Shown one piece after another: positions 44,096 through 52,480 of a stretch of 64,000 bases of DNA; positions within the stretch are counted from its first letter, which is position 1, and each line of letters begins with the position of its first letter. Source of the stretch: Pseudomaricurvus alcaniphilus. Its GTDB lineage: Bacteria; Pseudomonadota; Gammaproteobacteria; Pseudomonadales; Cellvibrionaceae. The position numbers and the translations under genes were made by a program. The notes under the pieces were generated by a model. That model ran no database searches. It was not told where the DNA came from and saw only the letters and a list, made by a program, of their open reading frames with translations. The stretch lies in assembly GCF_011440395.1 (NCBI RefSeq), contig NZ_JAAOIX010000001.1, positions 62,001-126,000 of the forward strand. Reading direction: 5' to 3'.

Positions 44096-44917
44096 GTGGA
44101 GCAGGGCAATAGTCCAGCAACAAATAGTCCAGCAACAAATAGTCCAGTAACTAGCGGTCCAGTAACAAGCCGTCCCGCCACAAACGGTTCAACCGTAACC
44201 CCGGTAAACCAGGATCACAGCTGGCAGTTGCGCTTGCTACCGGTTATGACCGGCCTGGTGCTGACTCTGGCCCTGTTCTTTTTTGCTGCAACCATGCACC
44301 AGCTCTACCAGCTCAACAGCAAAATTCAGCAAGTACCCCAGCTCGACAACAGTGAATTACTGGCCAGCTCAAACACTTCAGTGACACTGGTCGAAAAGCA
44401 GTGGCGCTCGCTGGTGCTGCTTGAATCCCACGTACTGCAGCAGCGCTACCACCAGGCGAATGTATTGCTGATGGCCCGGGTATGGGTGCGCTACCTGGGG
44501 TTTGTAACGGGCATGATACTGGCCCTGATTGGTGCGGTGTTTATACTGGGCAAGCTGCGTGAACCGACCACTGAGTTAAGTCTCGGCAGCGGCAGCTCCG
44601 AACCTGCTAATCAGCCGGGTAACCTGAAGGTACAACTGCTCACCCAATCCCCTGGCATTGTGCTGGTTACCCTTGGCACAGTGTTAATGCTGATTACGAT
44701 TATGGTTCACCATCCCATCGAGGTTGCGGATGCGCCCATCTACACCTCGGTCACTATGACCGCAGCTCCGCTGACCGAATCCTCCAGGCCAGCTCAATTG
44801 AATCTCGATTCGGCCAGTACCAGAAAGCCGGCATCCGCGGACCAGATGTCCCGTTTGCTGGAGGAAGCCAGGTTGCGACACGGCGTCGATGCAGCTTCCG
44901 GGGAGGGGGCTCAATGA
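44096..44917 (+). CDS. Hypothetical three-helix membrane protein
   Basis: A 273-residue protein (GTG 44096) not recognised. Residues 1-40 are a Pro/Thr/Ser/Asn-rich repeat region (NSPAT units of 15 bp); then come membrane segments at about 48-70, 130-152 and 187-207 and a soluble C-terminal tail. GGAGG lies ten bases before GTG 44096; GTG 44087 is too close and TTG 44042 has no SD. The stop overlaps the next start (ATGA), so it is coupled to the metalloprotease. Confidence 0.65.
   Translation: MEQGNSPATNSPATNSPVTSGPVTSRPATNGSTVTPVNQDHSWQLRLLPVMTGLVLTLALFFFAATMHQLYQLNSKIQQVPQLDNSELLASSNTSVTLVEKQWRSLVLLESHVLQQRYHQANVLLMARVWVRYLGFVTGMILALIGAVFILGKLREPTTELSLGSGSSEPANQPGNLKVQLLTQSPGIVLVTLGTVLMLITIMVHHPIEVADAPIYTSVTMTAAPLTESSRPAQLNLDSASTRKPASADQMSRLLEEARLRHGVDAASGEGAQ
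44108..44182 (+). repeat. 15-bp tandem repeat encoding NSPAT-type units
   Basis: Units AATAGTCCAGCAACA at 44108-44122 and 44123-44137, AATAGTCCAGTAACT at 44138-44152, and two diverged units to 44182. They encode NSPAT, NSPAT, NSPVT, SGPVT and SRPAT at the N-terminus of the membrane protein. Confidence 0.88.
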
Positions 44918-46413
44918 AACGCTCAATGTCGGCACTATTCCTCTTATGGCTTGGCGCTGCGCCACTACTGGCCGCCAACCTGGAAGAGATTCGTCAGCAG
45001 TGGCACGCCGCCAATTACGCCCAGGTGATCAGTGAACTGCTGCAGTATCGGGACACGGACTTTGGCAAAACCATTGAAGTGGACTACATGCTGGCGACCA
45101 GTTTTTGTCGTCACCCGGGGGACGACGATCTCGGCCGCGCCTTTTTGCTGAATATTCTCCAGGTGTACGAGCTGTCCAGCCAAAACCGCAGCGCAATCCA
45201 TGAAGAATTGACCGTCTGCCCCGATCTGCGCCAACCCCACCAATTGGCGTTTCTCAGCAGCCGTTCAACCGGCGGCGGAGACGCGGGGGTGCGCGGCAAG
45301 ATGTTCTATTTCGTCGACGGTCCCAACCGCGCCATTGGCGGTGACCCGCTGCAAGCGCGGGGCGAGATACCCGCCACGGAGTTGCAGGCCCGGCTGTTCA
45401 AATTGGGCGACTCCGGCCCGGCTGCCACCGCCATGGACCAGCGACTGCGCAAACTGGGCTATCAACCAGCGGTGTATGCCAGTCCCCACTTTGTCATTGG
45501 CAGTGTCAGCAATCACAGTGATGCCGACCTGCAGGAAATTGGCCGCCTGCTGGAGCGAGCGCTGGATTTTTTTGTGACCACCTATGAAGTGCGCAGGCCC
45601 GCCAACTTTATCAGTGTCTACCTCGTACCCGATGGCCGGCAAATGCGCACCATCGGCGATAAACTGCACGCACTGGAGGTTGCCCAGGGCACCATCGGTT
45701 ACTCCTTCAGGAATGATTTAAGTGTTACATCCGTAGTGCAAGGACCGTTTACCGGCACTCTCAAACATGAGCTTACCCACCTGCTGGTGCGCAGCAACTT
45801 TGGCGATATACCACCCTGGTTGGATGAGGGGCTGGCTGCGCTGTACGAGGTTTCCCGGCTGGAAGGCGAGTTCTTGCGCGGCCTGCCCAATTGGCGCGGC
45901 GAGATCCTGAAACGTTACTGGCACGGCCAACCGCCGGTGGCGGAGCTGCTGGGCATGAACTGGCAACAACTGGACGCGGAAGAAGGTTCCATGGAGCACC
46001 AGGCTGTGCATCATGCCCTGGCACGTTACTGGGTTCTCTACCTGCAGGACCGCGACTACCTGGCCGCGGTCTACAACCAGTTCAGAACCCGTGATATACG
46101 CCAGGTGACCGCCAACCCGGGGGCAGATGCAACCCGGCTGATTGCAATGGCCAGTGGACGCCCACTGCCGGTTTTAGCCGCCGATTTCGGCACCTGGCTC
46201 GAGCGCCTGAGCCGGCCGCTCAGCAATGCGGACGTAGCCGATGTGCAGCGCAGGCTCAGCGCCCTGGGTTACTCTCCCGGCAAGGCCGATGGCCTGCTGG
46301 GCAGCAATACCATCGCTGCGGTAAAAGCCTTTCAGCGGGATAACCAGCTTGACGAAAATGGCCAAATTGACACTGTGTTGATCGACCTGATCAAGGCGAA
46401 AACAGGAAAATAA
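44914..46413 (+). CDS. Exported HExxH metallopeptidase with peptidoglycan-binding domain
   Basis: A 499-residue secreted protein. A signal peptide (residues 1-20) precedes a TPR-like helical N-terminal part, then a metallopeptidase domain with KHELTHLLVR (zinc ligands about residues 285 and 289) and WLDEGLAALYE, whose Glu is a likely third ligand (gluzincin pattern). A C-terminal peptidoglycan-binding domain (LSNADVADVQRRLSALGYSPG, seen as DVQRRLSALGYSPG and LGSNTIAAVKAFQRDN, about 437-495) anchors it at the cell wall. It is coupled to the membrane protein upstream. It probably cleaves an envelope protein or peptide; substrate unknown. Confidence 0.85.
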   Translation: MKRSMSALFLLWLGAAPLLAANLEEIRQQWHAANYAQVISELLQYRDTDFGKTIEVDYMLATSFCRHPGDDDLGRAFLLNILQVYELSSQNRSAIHEELTVCPDLRQPHQLAFLSSRSTGGGDAGVRGKMFYFVDGPNRAIGGDPLQARGEIPATELQARLFKLGDSGPAATAMDQRLRKLGYQPAVYASPHFVIGSVSNHSDADLQEIGRLLERALDFFVTTYEVRRPANFISVYLVPDGRQMRTIGDKLHALEVAQGTIGYSFRNDLSVTSVVQGPFTGTLKHELTHLLVRSNFGDIPPWLDEGLAALYEVSRLEGEFLRGLPNWRGEILKRYWHGQPPVAELLGMNWQQLDAEEGSMEHQAVHHALARYWVLYLQDRDYLAAVYNQFRTRDIRQVTANPGADATRLIAMASGRPLPVLAADFGTWLERLSRPLSNADVADVQRRLSALGYSPGKADGLLGSNTIAAVKAFQRDNQLDENGQIDTVLIDLIKAKTGK

Positions 46414-46480
46414 GCAGCACATCCCACATTGCTTGCCAGGCGATGCCCGCTGCCACCGCGAGTGACCAGGAGAACAAACA

Positions 46481-47176
46481 GTGCGCCTTTACCCGCTGGC
46501 GTATATGGCCGGCTTGCTACCACTGCTCACCATCAACCTGACCTGGTTGCTCGCTGCCGACGCCGGCCAGGTGGCCTGGTGCATTCCTTATATAGAAAGC
46601 TGTACCTCCATCAGTGCCACCGGCCGTTCACCACCGGCCAGCTTCGTCTTTAAAGGCCTGATGATTCCGGCGGCGCTGTTACTGATGCTGTACTGGCTGC
46701 TCAATGCGCAGTGGCTACGGCAACTGGGTAGCAGGCAGCGCAACTGGCATAACGCCCTGGTTGTACTGGGCTTGCTGGCCGGCCCGGGCTTGATTTTTCA
46801 CGTCCTGTTATTAGGGGAGGATAGCGCACTGTACCGCCAGCCCCGGCATTGGGGAGTGGCAGTCTTTTCTGTTTGTACCTTCTTCGCGCAGGTGCTGTTC
46901 ACCGCGTTGCTGCAGCGGCTTCCCCTGCGCCAGCCGGGTTTGCGGCGGCGTGTGCGGCGGCGACTGTTATGGCTGTGGCTGCTGTTGTTGCTGGACATAT
47001 TGATCGGTCTGGCGAATGTCCTCAGCGGCCAGCTCAGCCCCACCTTGTATGCTGCGCTGAGCAATGCCTTTGCCTGGAATTTTATGTTGTTGCTCTGCCT
47101 GCATGTTATTCTGACGGCGGATTTGTGGTATCGAACTGATTGGCGCGCGACGCTCAGTACCAAACACCCGGATTAG
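46481..47176 (+). CDS. Multi-pass membrane protein, Frag1/DRAM/Sfk1-like
   Basis: A 231-residue protein with about six membrane segments. The N-terminal loop CIPYIESCTSISATGRSPPAS between segments 1 and 2 (quoted here in parts: CIPYIESCTSIS, TGRSPP) resembles the Frag1/DRAM/Sfk1 family. The start is GTG 46481 with CAGGAG ten bases upstream. It follows the metallopeptidase by 67 bp and may belong to the same operon. Bacterial roles for this family are unknown to me. Confidence 0.7.
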   Translation: MRLYPLAYMAGLLPLLTINLTWLLAADAGQVAWCIPYIESCTSISATGRSPPASFVFKGLMIPAALLLMLYWLLNAQWLRQLGSRQRNWHNALVVLGLLAGPGLIFHVLLLGEDSALYRQPRHWGVAVFSVCTFFAQVLFTALLQRLPLRQPGLRRRVRRRLLWLWLLLLLDILIGLANVLSGQLSPTLYAALSNAFAWNFMLLLCLHVILTADLWYRTDWRATLSTKHPD

Positions 47177-47187
47177 AGAGTGACGTT

Positions 47188-48210
47188 ATGATGGCTTCCG
47201 GCAATAACTTGCCAGGCTACCTGAAGATGCTGCTGCAAGCACAGGCCTACGATCATCCGGCGGAGAATATCCAGCTGCTGCAAACGCATATCAGTTACGT
47301 GGTATTAGCGGGGCAATACGTTTACAAATTCAAGAAGCCGGTCAACTTTGGCTTCCTGGATTTTTCCAGCCTGGCACAGCGCGAGCACTACTGCCGCGAG
47401 GAGCTGCGATTAAACCAGCGCCTGTGTCCGGACATCTACCTTGATGTCGTCACTATCAATGAAGAGGCAAACACTGTCGGCCTCAACGGGCCTGGTGCGG
47501 TGGTGGAATACGGGGTAAAAATGCGCCGCCTGCCCGAACAGAGCATGATGACCAATGTCATTGCCCGGGGCGAGCTGAATGCAAGCCACATTCAACAACT
47601 GGTGCAGATCCTGGTGCCGTTCTATGAGCGGGCGGATCGCGGCCGTGACATCGACCGTTTTGGCAGCTGCGCGCAGGTGGCGACCAATGTATTGGAAAAT
47701 ACGGACCAGATAGAGCCGTTTATTGCCGAAGCCAACCTGGACAGCGAGGCTTTTGCTGCCATTAAAGCCTGGAACCGGGCATTTTTACGGCGCAGTGATT
47801 TATTTGACCAGCGCATTGCCGACGGCCATATTCGCGATTGTCACGGTGATTTACACTCCGGCAATATCTGCCTGGACACGCCCATCCATATCTTTGATTG
47901 TATCGAATTCAACCAGCGGTTTCGTTACGGAGACGTCGCCTGCGACATCGCCTTCCTGGCCATGGACCTGGATTTCCACGGCCTGCAGCGGCTGTCCGCA
48001 CTGTTTGTGGAGAGTCTGGTTGAGCAGAGCAACGACCCGGGCATCCTGCAAGTGCTCAATTTTTACAAGTGTTATCGAGCCTGTGTGCTGGTCAAGGTTG
48101 CCTTGCTCAGCGCTGGCGCTGACGATCCCGCCCTGAAGCAGCGCTGCCAACTGCGGGCCAGCCGCTATTTGGAGCTGGCGCAAACCTACCTGGCGGCAGA
48201 GGGCAACTGA
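47188..48210 (+). CDS. Aminoglycoside-phosphotransferase-like protein (COG2187 type)
   Basis: A 340-residue protein kinase-like fold protein. YVYKFKKPVNFGFLDFSSL near residue 45 and the catalytic HGDLHSGNICL (about 225-235) followed by IFDCIEFNQRFRYGDVACD are typical of the COG2187 group. In many bacteria it is fused to a small P-loop kinase like the one encoded next. It likely phosphorylates a small molecule. Start 47188 (MMASGNN); the frame extends to 47140 inside the upstream gene. Two bases separate it from the kinase gene. Confidence 0.87.
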   Translation: MMASGNNLPGYLKMLLQAQAYDHPAENIQLLQTHISYVVLAGQYVYKFKKPVNFGFLDFSSLAQREHYCREELRLNQRLCPDIYLDVVTINEEANTVGLNGPGAVVEYGVKMRRLPEQSMMTNVIARGELNASHIQQLVQILVPFYERADRGRDIDRFGSCAQVATNVLENTDQIEPFIAEANLDSEAFAAIKAWNRAFLRRSDLFDQRIADGHIRDCHGDLHSGNICLDTPIHIFDCIEFNQRFRYGDVACDIAFLAMDLDFHGLQRLSALFVESLVEQSNDPGILQVLNFYKCYRACVLVKVALLSAGADDPALKQRCQLRASRYLELAQTYLAAEGN

Positions 48211-48212
48211 CG

Positions 48213-48776
48213 GTGAGCCTGCCTTCTATCCTGGTATTTTTTGGCCTGACCGCCTCTGGCAAGTCGACACTGGGCCGCTTATTTGCCGAGCACCACAATT
48301 ATGTGTACTTGAACACCGATCGCGTGCGCAAGGAAATACTGGGGCTCCCCGTGACTGCCCGCAAAGGCGCTCCGCCGGGTGAGGGCATCTACAACCAGCA
48401 ATTGACCCGGGACACCTACGCCGAGCTGCTGTTGCGCGCAGAGCAGGCAGTGCAATCCGGCGCTCCCGGCGTCGTGCTGGATGGCTCCTATATGCGCCTG
48501 GAGGATCGACGGGATGTACTGCAGCTGGCGACAAAGCTGGGGCTGGATGTGGTGTTTGTTTTTTGCGACTGCAGTGCCGCCACGGTTAAGGAGCGACTGC
48601 AGCAGCGGGCCCGTGACCCAGAGGCGATTTCAGACGCCGGCTGGGCCATCTACCAGGACCAGCTGGCGAAATTTTCAGCGCCGGACGAATTGGCCGCCGG
48701 CCAGTTGCTGCAGATAAATACCGAGCGCCCGCCCGGGGACTTATTAGCAGAACTGGACAACCTGTTGCGCCGCTAA
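48213..48776 (+). CDS. P-loop kinase (COG0645/zeta-like)
   Basis: A 187-residue P-loop NTPase with GLTASGKSTLGRLF (Walker A, residues 11-24), DGSYMRLEDRRDV (Walker B-like) and RLQQRARDPEAISDAGW lid region, resembling gluconate-kinase-like and COG0645 proteins. The start is GTG 48213, immediately after the phosphotransferase-like gene. Elsewhere the two are often one polypeptide, so here they are probably a split two-gene version acting on the same substrate. Confidence 0.85.
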   Translation: MSLPSILVFFGLTASGKSTLGRLFAEHHNYVYLNTDRVRKEILGLPVTARKGAPPGEGIYNQQLTRDTYAELLLRAEQAVQSGAPGVVLDGSYMRLEDRRDVLQLATKLGLDVVFVFCDCSAATVKERLQQRARDPEAISDAGWAIYQDQLAKFSAPDELAAGQLLQINTERPPGDLLAELDNLLRR

Positions 48777-48987
48777 GTGCACCGGCTGGTGTATTCAGCC
48801 CAAGTTGGTGTTTTCATCCTAAACAACGGCTGGTTCTCAGCAGTTGCGTTTATATCCACACTCGGTCTATTAAACACCCTTGCCAGGTTCCGGTATCAAG
48901 CGTAGTTTTTCAAACATAAGGTGATTAGCTAAGGTTGGGGTTGTTGCAACCGAAAATGCATAACTTGCAAAAACTGAGGCGAAAACA

Positions 48988-49620
48988 ATGATTCCCTGGG
49001 AAATAAACGGCGACAGTTTTACCAACTGCAATTGTGCCTATGGCTGTCCTTGCCAATTCAATGCACTGCCCACCTACGGCAACTGCGAAGCCCTCCACAG
49101 TATGCACATCAAATCAGGGCATTTCGCCGAAACACCTCTGGGCGGCCTGCGCGCGGTAACTGCCCTCTGGTGGCCGGGGCCGATTCATGAAGGCAAGGGC
49201 AGGGTGTTCGTAATCATCGACGAGGAGAGCACCGAAGACCAGCGCAATGCCTTGCTTACCATTATGACCGGGCAGGAGACCGAGCCAGGCGCCACTATCT
49301 GGAATGTATTTGCCGCAACTATCGATGAAATTCTCGAGCCGGCTTTCTTGCCCATCGACCTCAGGATCGATATCCCCAGGCGCAAAAGCAAAGTTATGGT
49401 GGACGGCCTGGTCAATTCTGCTGGCAAGCCCATTGTCAATCCGGTCACTGGCGCCGAGCACAAAGTGCAGATTCATATCGACAATGGTTTTGAGTACGAT
49501 CGGGCAGAGATCGGCAGCGGAAAAACCAGTGTCAACGGTCCCATCAAGCTTGCCTTTACCGATACCCACGGCCAGTTTAACGAGCTTCATTTGAACAATT
49601 ACGGTGTGATCAGACAGTAG
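48988..49620 (+). CDS. DUF1326 protein
   Basis: A 210-residue protein with the DUF1326 opening WEINGDSFTNCNCAYGCPCQ, containing three Cys of a CxC-x4-CxC motif that may bind metal or act in redox. It also has LWWPGPIHEGKG and the FAATIDEILEPAF stretch. Usually this family lies next to DUF2182 membrane proteins, as here (20 bp gap). Function unknown; a metal-related role for the pair is inference. Confidence 0.88.
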   Translation: MIPWEINGDSFTNCNCAYGCPCQFNALPTYGNCEALHSMHIKSGHFAETPLGGLRAVTALWWPGPIHEGKGRVFVIIDEESTEDQRNALLTIMTGQETEPGATIWNVFAATIDEILEPAFLPIDLRIDIPRRKSKVMVDGLVNSAGKPIVNPVTGAEHKVQIHIDNGFEYDRAEIGSGKTSVNGPIKLAFTDTHGQFNELHLNNYGVIRQ

Positions 49621-49640
49621 TTAATTAAAAAAACCTGCTC

Positions 49641-50504
49641 ATGCAAGCCATCCCGCCGGGCGCTACACTCACCGAGCGCATCCTGCGCCAGTCACGCTGG
49701 CTTACGTTGGCGGCGCTGGTCATCGTCATTATTTTAGCGTGGCTCTATATTCTCTCCGGCGCCGGTACCGGGATGAGTACTCTCGCCATGACCACTTGGG
49801 AGCTTCCCACCAGCAAAACCTTGCGCCCCATGCAAATGCCATGGAACCTCGACTATGCCTTGATTATGCTGCTGATGTGGTGGGTCATGATGATTGCCAT
49901 GATGTTGCCCAGCGCTGCGCCGATGATTTTGTTGTACGCGCGGGTGGTGCGTAAAAACTCAACGGCCGCAGACGGGGCAGGGCAGGCGCCAATGGTTGCC
50001 AGCGCGAACTTTGCCGGCGGCTATTTGTCGGTGTGGTTAATATTCAGTGTGATGGCGGTGCTGCTGCAATGGTGGCTGGAGCGTTTGGGCGTGGTGCACA
50101 GTATGATGATGTGGAGTACCAGTGCGACCCTGTCCGGAGCGCTGTTGCTGGGCGCCGGGCTGTACCAGTTTTCGTCCCTCAAGACCGTTTGCCTGCGCCA
50201 CTGTCAGTCGCCGGTGCAGTTTATGGCCAACCATTGGCAGCCGGGTAAATTGGGTGCGTTTCGGATGGGTGTGCGGCACGGGGTCTATTGTACCGGTTGT
50301 TGCTGGGCGCTTATGACACTGTTATTTGTCGGCGGTGCTATGAATCTGGTATGGATTGTGGGTCTGGGGCTGTTGGTGCTGGTTGAGAAGTTGCTGTCGA
50401 GGGGCAGGGTATTTGTCTATTTGTCAGGTGTGGTGCTGTGCGTTAGCGGGGTTCTGCTAGTGGTTGACGGTGTTAGTGGATGTAAGTATGCATGCGGACT
50501 TTGA
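49641..50504 (+). CDS. DUF2182 membrane protein
   Basis: A 287-residue integral membrane protein with about seven membrane segments. The DUF2182 hallmarks are MLLMWWVMMIAMMLPSAAPM (about residues 72-91) and the RMGVRHGVYCTGCCWALM segment (about 209-226), whose Met, His and Cys side chains could bind copper or another soft metal. It is paired with the DUF1326 gene. The C-terminus carries a GCKYACGL tail. Confidence 0.87.
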   Translation: MQAIPPGATLTERILRQSRWLTLAALVIVIILAWLYILSGAGTGMSTLAMTTWELPTSKTLRPMQMPWNLDYALIMLLMWWVMMIAMMLPSAAPMILLYARVVRKNSTAADGAGQAPMVASANFAGGYLSVWLIFSVMAVLLQWWLERLGVVHSMMMWSTSATLSGALLLGAGLYQFSSLKTVCLRHCQSPVQFMANHWQPGKLGAFRMGVRHGVYCTGCCWALMTLLFVGGAMNLVWIVGLGLLVLVEKLLSRGRVFVYLSGVVLCVSGVLLVVDGVSGCKYACGL

Positions 50505-50564
50505 CACGGTTGTGCTTTGGGGAGGGGTAGTAATGGTCTGGGTGTCGCTAATGGTAAGGGTGTC

Positions 50565-50632
50565 GCGCGGCGGCCCGGTGGGTGAGCCCCGCCTGAGCGG
50601 CCGCGGGCTCTCCGCACTTTTCGCGCTCCCGG
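50565..50632 (+). repeat. 68-bp direct repeat, copy A
   Basis: Begins GCGCGGCGGCCCGGTGGGTG and ends TTTTCGCGCTCCCGG. It matches 50701-50768 closely (offset 136 bp), with differences mainly in the middle. Confidence 0.85.
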
Positions 50633-50700
50633 CCTCTTGTTAATGTCTCAATAGTAGCTGTACTCTGCTTGGCAAATTGTTGGTAAGAAAACATGGTTTA

Positions 50701-50768
50701 GCGCGGCGGCCCGGTGGGTGTACCCTGCCAGACCGGCCGCAGGCTCTCCGCGCTTTTCGCGCTCCCGG
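50701..50768 (+). repeat. 68-bp direct repeat, copy B, and left arm of a palindrome
   Basis: Second copy of the 68-bp unit. Its CGGTGGGTGTACCCTGCCAG and GGCTCTCCGCGCTTTTCG parts are repeated in inverted form at 50840-50862 and 50806-50823, so B plus the inverted part make a stem of roughly 150 bp total span. Confidence 0.85.
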
Positions 50769-50805
50769 AAACTCGCTAGCGCTCAAACATCCGTCCGCGA
50801 AAACC

Positions 50806-50862
50806 CGAAAAGCGCGGAGAGCCTAAACGCGACCTGATTGGTCTGGCAGGGCACACCCACCG
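50806..50862 (-). repeat. Inverted partial copy of the 68-bp repeat
   Basis: CGAAAAGCGCGGAGAGCC (50806-50823) and GGTCTGGCAGGGCACACCC (from 50840) are reverse complements of parts of copy B, with one mismatch in the second block. Confidence 0.85.
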
Positions 50863-50918
50863 AGCCTTGACCAGGCATCGAGCGAGATTCTGGTAATTGC
50901 AAGACAGCCCATTTAAGG

Positions 50919-51002
50919 TCATCCCCGCGCAGGCGGGGATCCATTGATTTTAAGTACGTACTGGATCCCGGGATGCCGGACCGCCGCCTACACGGGGATG
51001 AC
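50919..51002. repeat. 84-bp interspersed palindromic repeat
   Basis: Terminal inverted repeats GTCATCCCCG and CGGGGATGAC bound a segment with inner GGATCCATTG / TACTGGATCC symmetry. Sequences of this sort (translating as MDPRLRGDD) are widespread intergenic repeats in proteobacteria and are presumed MITE-like or REP-like. Confidence 0.8.
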
Positions 51003-51070
51003 AAAAAATGAGCTGTAGCTGGCTGATAAAAAATCACACTGCCGTTAAAAAGCACAATGTAGTCAGCGGT

Positions 51071-51250
51071 GGGGGGAGCCCGTTGCGGATCAATCAGGCC
51101 ATGCTTATCCCCCCGACCACATTTGGGGTAGTCGGCAAGGACTGTCTGAATCCCAATTTTTTGCGCGTCTTTTTGCGCAAAAAATGGTTGAGTTTCGCAG
51201 CCGCCAAATGTGGTCGGGGGGATATGGCCGATCCGCAATGGGCTCCCCCC
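51071..51250. repeat. 180-bp nested palindrome (MITE-like)
   Basis: Left arm 51071-51126 begins GGGGGGAGCCCGTTGCGGATC and ends CGACCACATTTGG; right arm 51204-51250 is its near-exact reverse complement with a short deletion. The centre holds a second stem, ATTTTTTGCGC / GCGCAAAAAAT. No ORF or transposase is inside. Confidence 0.85.
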
Positions 51251-51337
51251 ATCGATGACGGGCAGATTACTCATATTTCAACTAAAGGCATTCGTAAAAA
51301 AGGAGTGCAGGATCAAATAGGAGAAGTTAGAGCTTTC

Positions 51338-51517
51338 TTATTCGGTTTTATCCTGGGTTGGCCAGACTATGTTTTTTATCGCCTCGCTCTGCTCGGGGCT
51401 GGTGGTTTCTTCAGTCTCAGGCTCGGTGCCGGCTTTGCGTTGGCGTTTTTCTTCTTTCTTCTTCTTTTTAGCAATGTCTCGCTGGCGTTTTTCAAAGGAA
51501 TAGTTGGGCTTGGCCAT
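51338..51517 (-). CDS. Small Lys-rich conserved protein
   Basis: A 59-residue protein starting MAKPNYSFEKRQRDIAKKKK and continuing with a KEEKRQRKAG block, then an acidic Thr/Glu/Ser region and IVWPTQDKTE. The start is preceded by AGAGAGAAG. I have an impression of similar short MAKPNY-FEKRQ proteins in gammaproteobacteria. The strongly biased, charged composition suggests RNA or ribosome association or disorder. Function unknown. Confidence 0.75.
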   Translation of the reverse strand: MAKPNYSFEKRQRDIAKKKKKEEKRQRKAGTEPETEETTSPEQSEAIKNIVWPTQDKTE

Positions 51518-51666
51518 TCGGCTTCTCTCTGGTCGGTTTCAATACTGGGTTACAGGGTAACATTTCTCCTGCCAGTTACCACGAGATTATTGGCGCCTGC
51601 TTTCCCGGGACGGGGGAATCTATCTCGGCATTCGATTGGCCATTGATTGCCGTGGGGATCGCGTTA

Positions 51667-51686
51667 TACTGTCTCTATATACAGTA
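51667..51686. promoter_or_regulatory. LexA (SOS) box upstream of yfbR
   Basis: TACTGTCTCTATATACAGTA fits the gammaproteobacterial LexA consensus CTGT-N8-ACAG with both flanking TA pairs. It lies 121 bp before the yfbR start and 150 bp before the divergent Lys-rich gene, so it could control either. Confidence 0.85.
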
Positions 51687-51765
51687 GTGTGTCTTTGTGT
51701 TTAGTGGCTCGGGTCTATAGGTGTTGTGGTTCATATTGGTCCGGGTGTGGGTTGGTTGGCCTCTT

Positions 51766-51791
51766 TTTATTGAGAGAGTTTATTGAGAGAG
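51766..51791 (+). repeat. 13-bp tandem duplication before yfbR
   Basis: TTTATTGAGAGAG occurs twice in tandem directly upstream of the yfbR ribosome site, lengthening the leader between the LexA box and the start. Confidence 0.75.
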
Positions 51792-51806
51792 TTACAGGGA
51801 GCTTGC

Positions 51807-52448
51807 ATGAAAAGTCATTTCTTTGCCTATATCAGTAAAATTCGCTGGATTGTGCGCTGGGGCCTGAAGCGCAACTCCATCCCCGAAAACGTGATGGAGC
51901 ACAGTTGGGAGGTCGCAACCATTGCCCACGCCCTCGGGGTGATTCGCAACCGGGTATATGGCGGTGCAGTGGACGTCCACGCCATGGTTACCGCCGCTCT
52001 CTACCACGACTGCAGTGAGGTGATTACCGGGGATATGCCGTCGCCAATCAAGTACCATTCATCCGCGATCCAAAAGGCTTACAAGACCATTGAAAGGGAG
52101 GCCGAGCATGAGTTGCTGAGCCTGTTGCCCGAGGAGCTCAAGCAGGATTTTGCCGCGGTAATGCTGGAAGGGGGGTTGCCGCGGGAGCAGTTACAATTGA
52201 TCAAGGCGGCTGATACACTCTCCGCCTACTTGAAGTGCCAGGCGGAGTTGGCCACTGGGAATCAGGAGTTCAGCAAGGCTGCCGATGATATTGTCACTCG
52301 CTTAAAGAGTTATCAATTGCCGGAGGTCGACTACTTTTTACGAGTGTTTGCGCCCAGTTATCAATTGACGCTGGACGAACTGCTCAATAGTGACAAGAAA
52401 TCCAGCAAGCTTTCCCAGCATGAACAGGCGCTGATGGTGGCAAAATAA
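51807..52448 (+). CDS. yfbR: 5'-deoxynucleotidase YfbR (HD domain)
   Basis: A 213-residue HD-domain hydrolase. The metal ligands are visible in MEHSWEVATIAHAL (His) and ALYHDCSEVITGDMPSP (His-Asp), plus KAADTLSAYLKC. YfbR removes the 5'-phosphate from dNMPs, including dUMP, feeding thymidylate synthesis and balancing dNTP pools. ATG 51807 follows AGGGAG; the frame to 51783 is not needed. A LexA box upstream suggests induction by DNA damage, which is not the case I know for E. coli yfbR. Confidence 0.93.
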   Translation: MKSHFFAYISKIRWIVRWGLKRNSIPENVMEHSWEVATIAHALGVIRNRVYGGAVDVHAMVTAALYHDCSEVITGDMPSPIKYHSSAIQKAYKTIEREAEHELLSLLPEELKQDFAAVMLEGGLPREQLQLIKAADTLSAYLKCQAELATGNQEFSKAADDIVTRLKSYQLPEVDYFLRVFAPSYQLTLDELLNSDKKSSKLSQHEQALMVAK

Positions 52449-52480
52449 AGATTTTGTTGCGCGAGCAATTTTTATCAGTA

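Larger units (their letters stand above)
50505..51337. other. Repeat-dense intergenic region
   Basis: An 833-bp region with no credible gene but four kinds of repeat or palindrome (listed separately). Reading frames here, such as 50783-51274 minus, translate repeat sequence and are rejected. Confidence 0.7.

Noticed and set aside
50919-51002. CRISPR-like repeat
   Set aside because: It is a single palindromic unit without spacers; no array or cas gene is in the window.
50783-51274. 163-codon minus-strand ORF
   Set aside because: It is translated repeat sequence (MDPRLRGDD and palindrome arms), not a gene.
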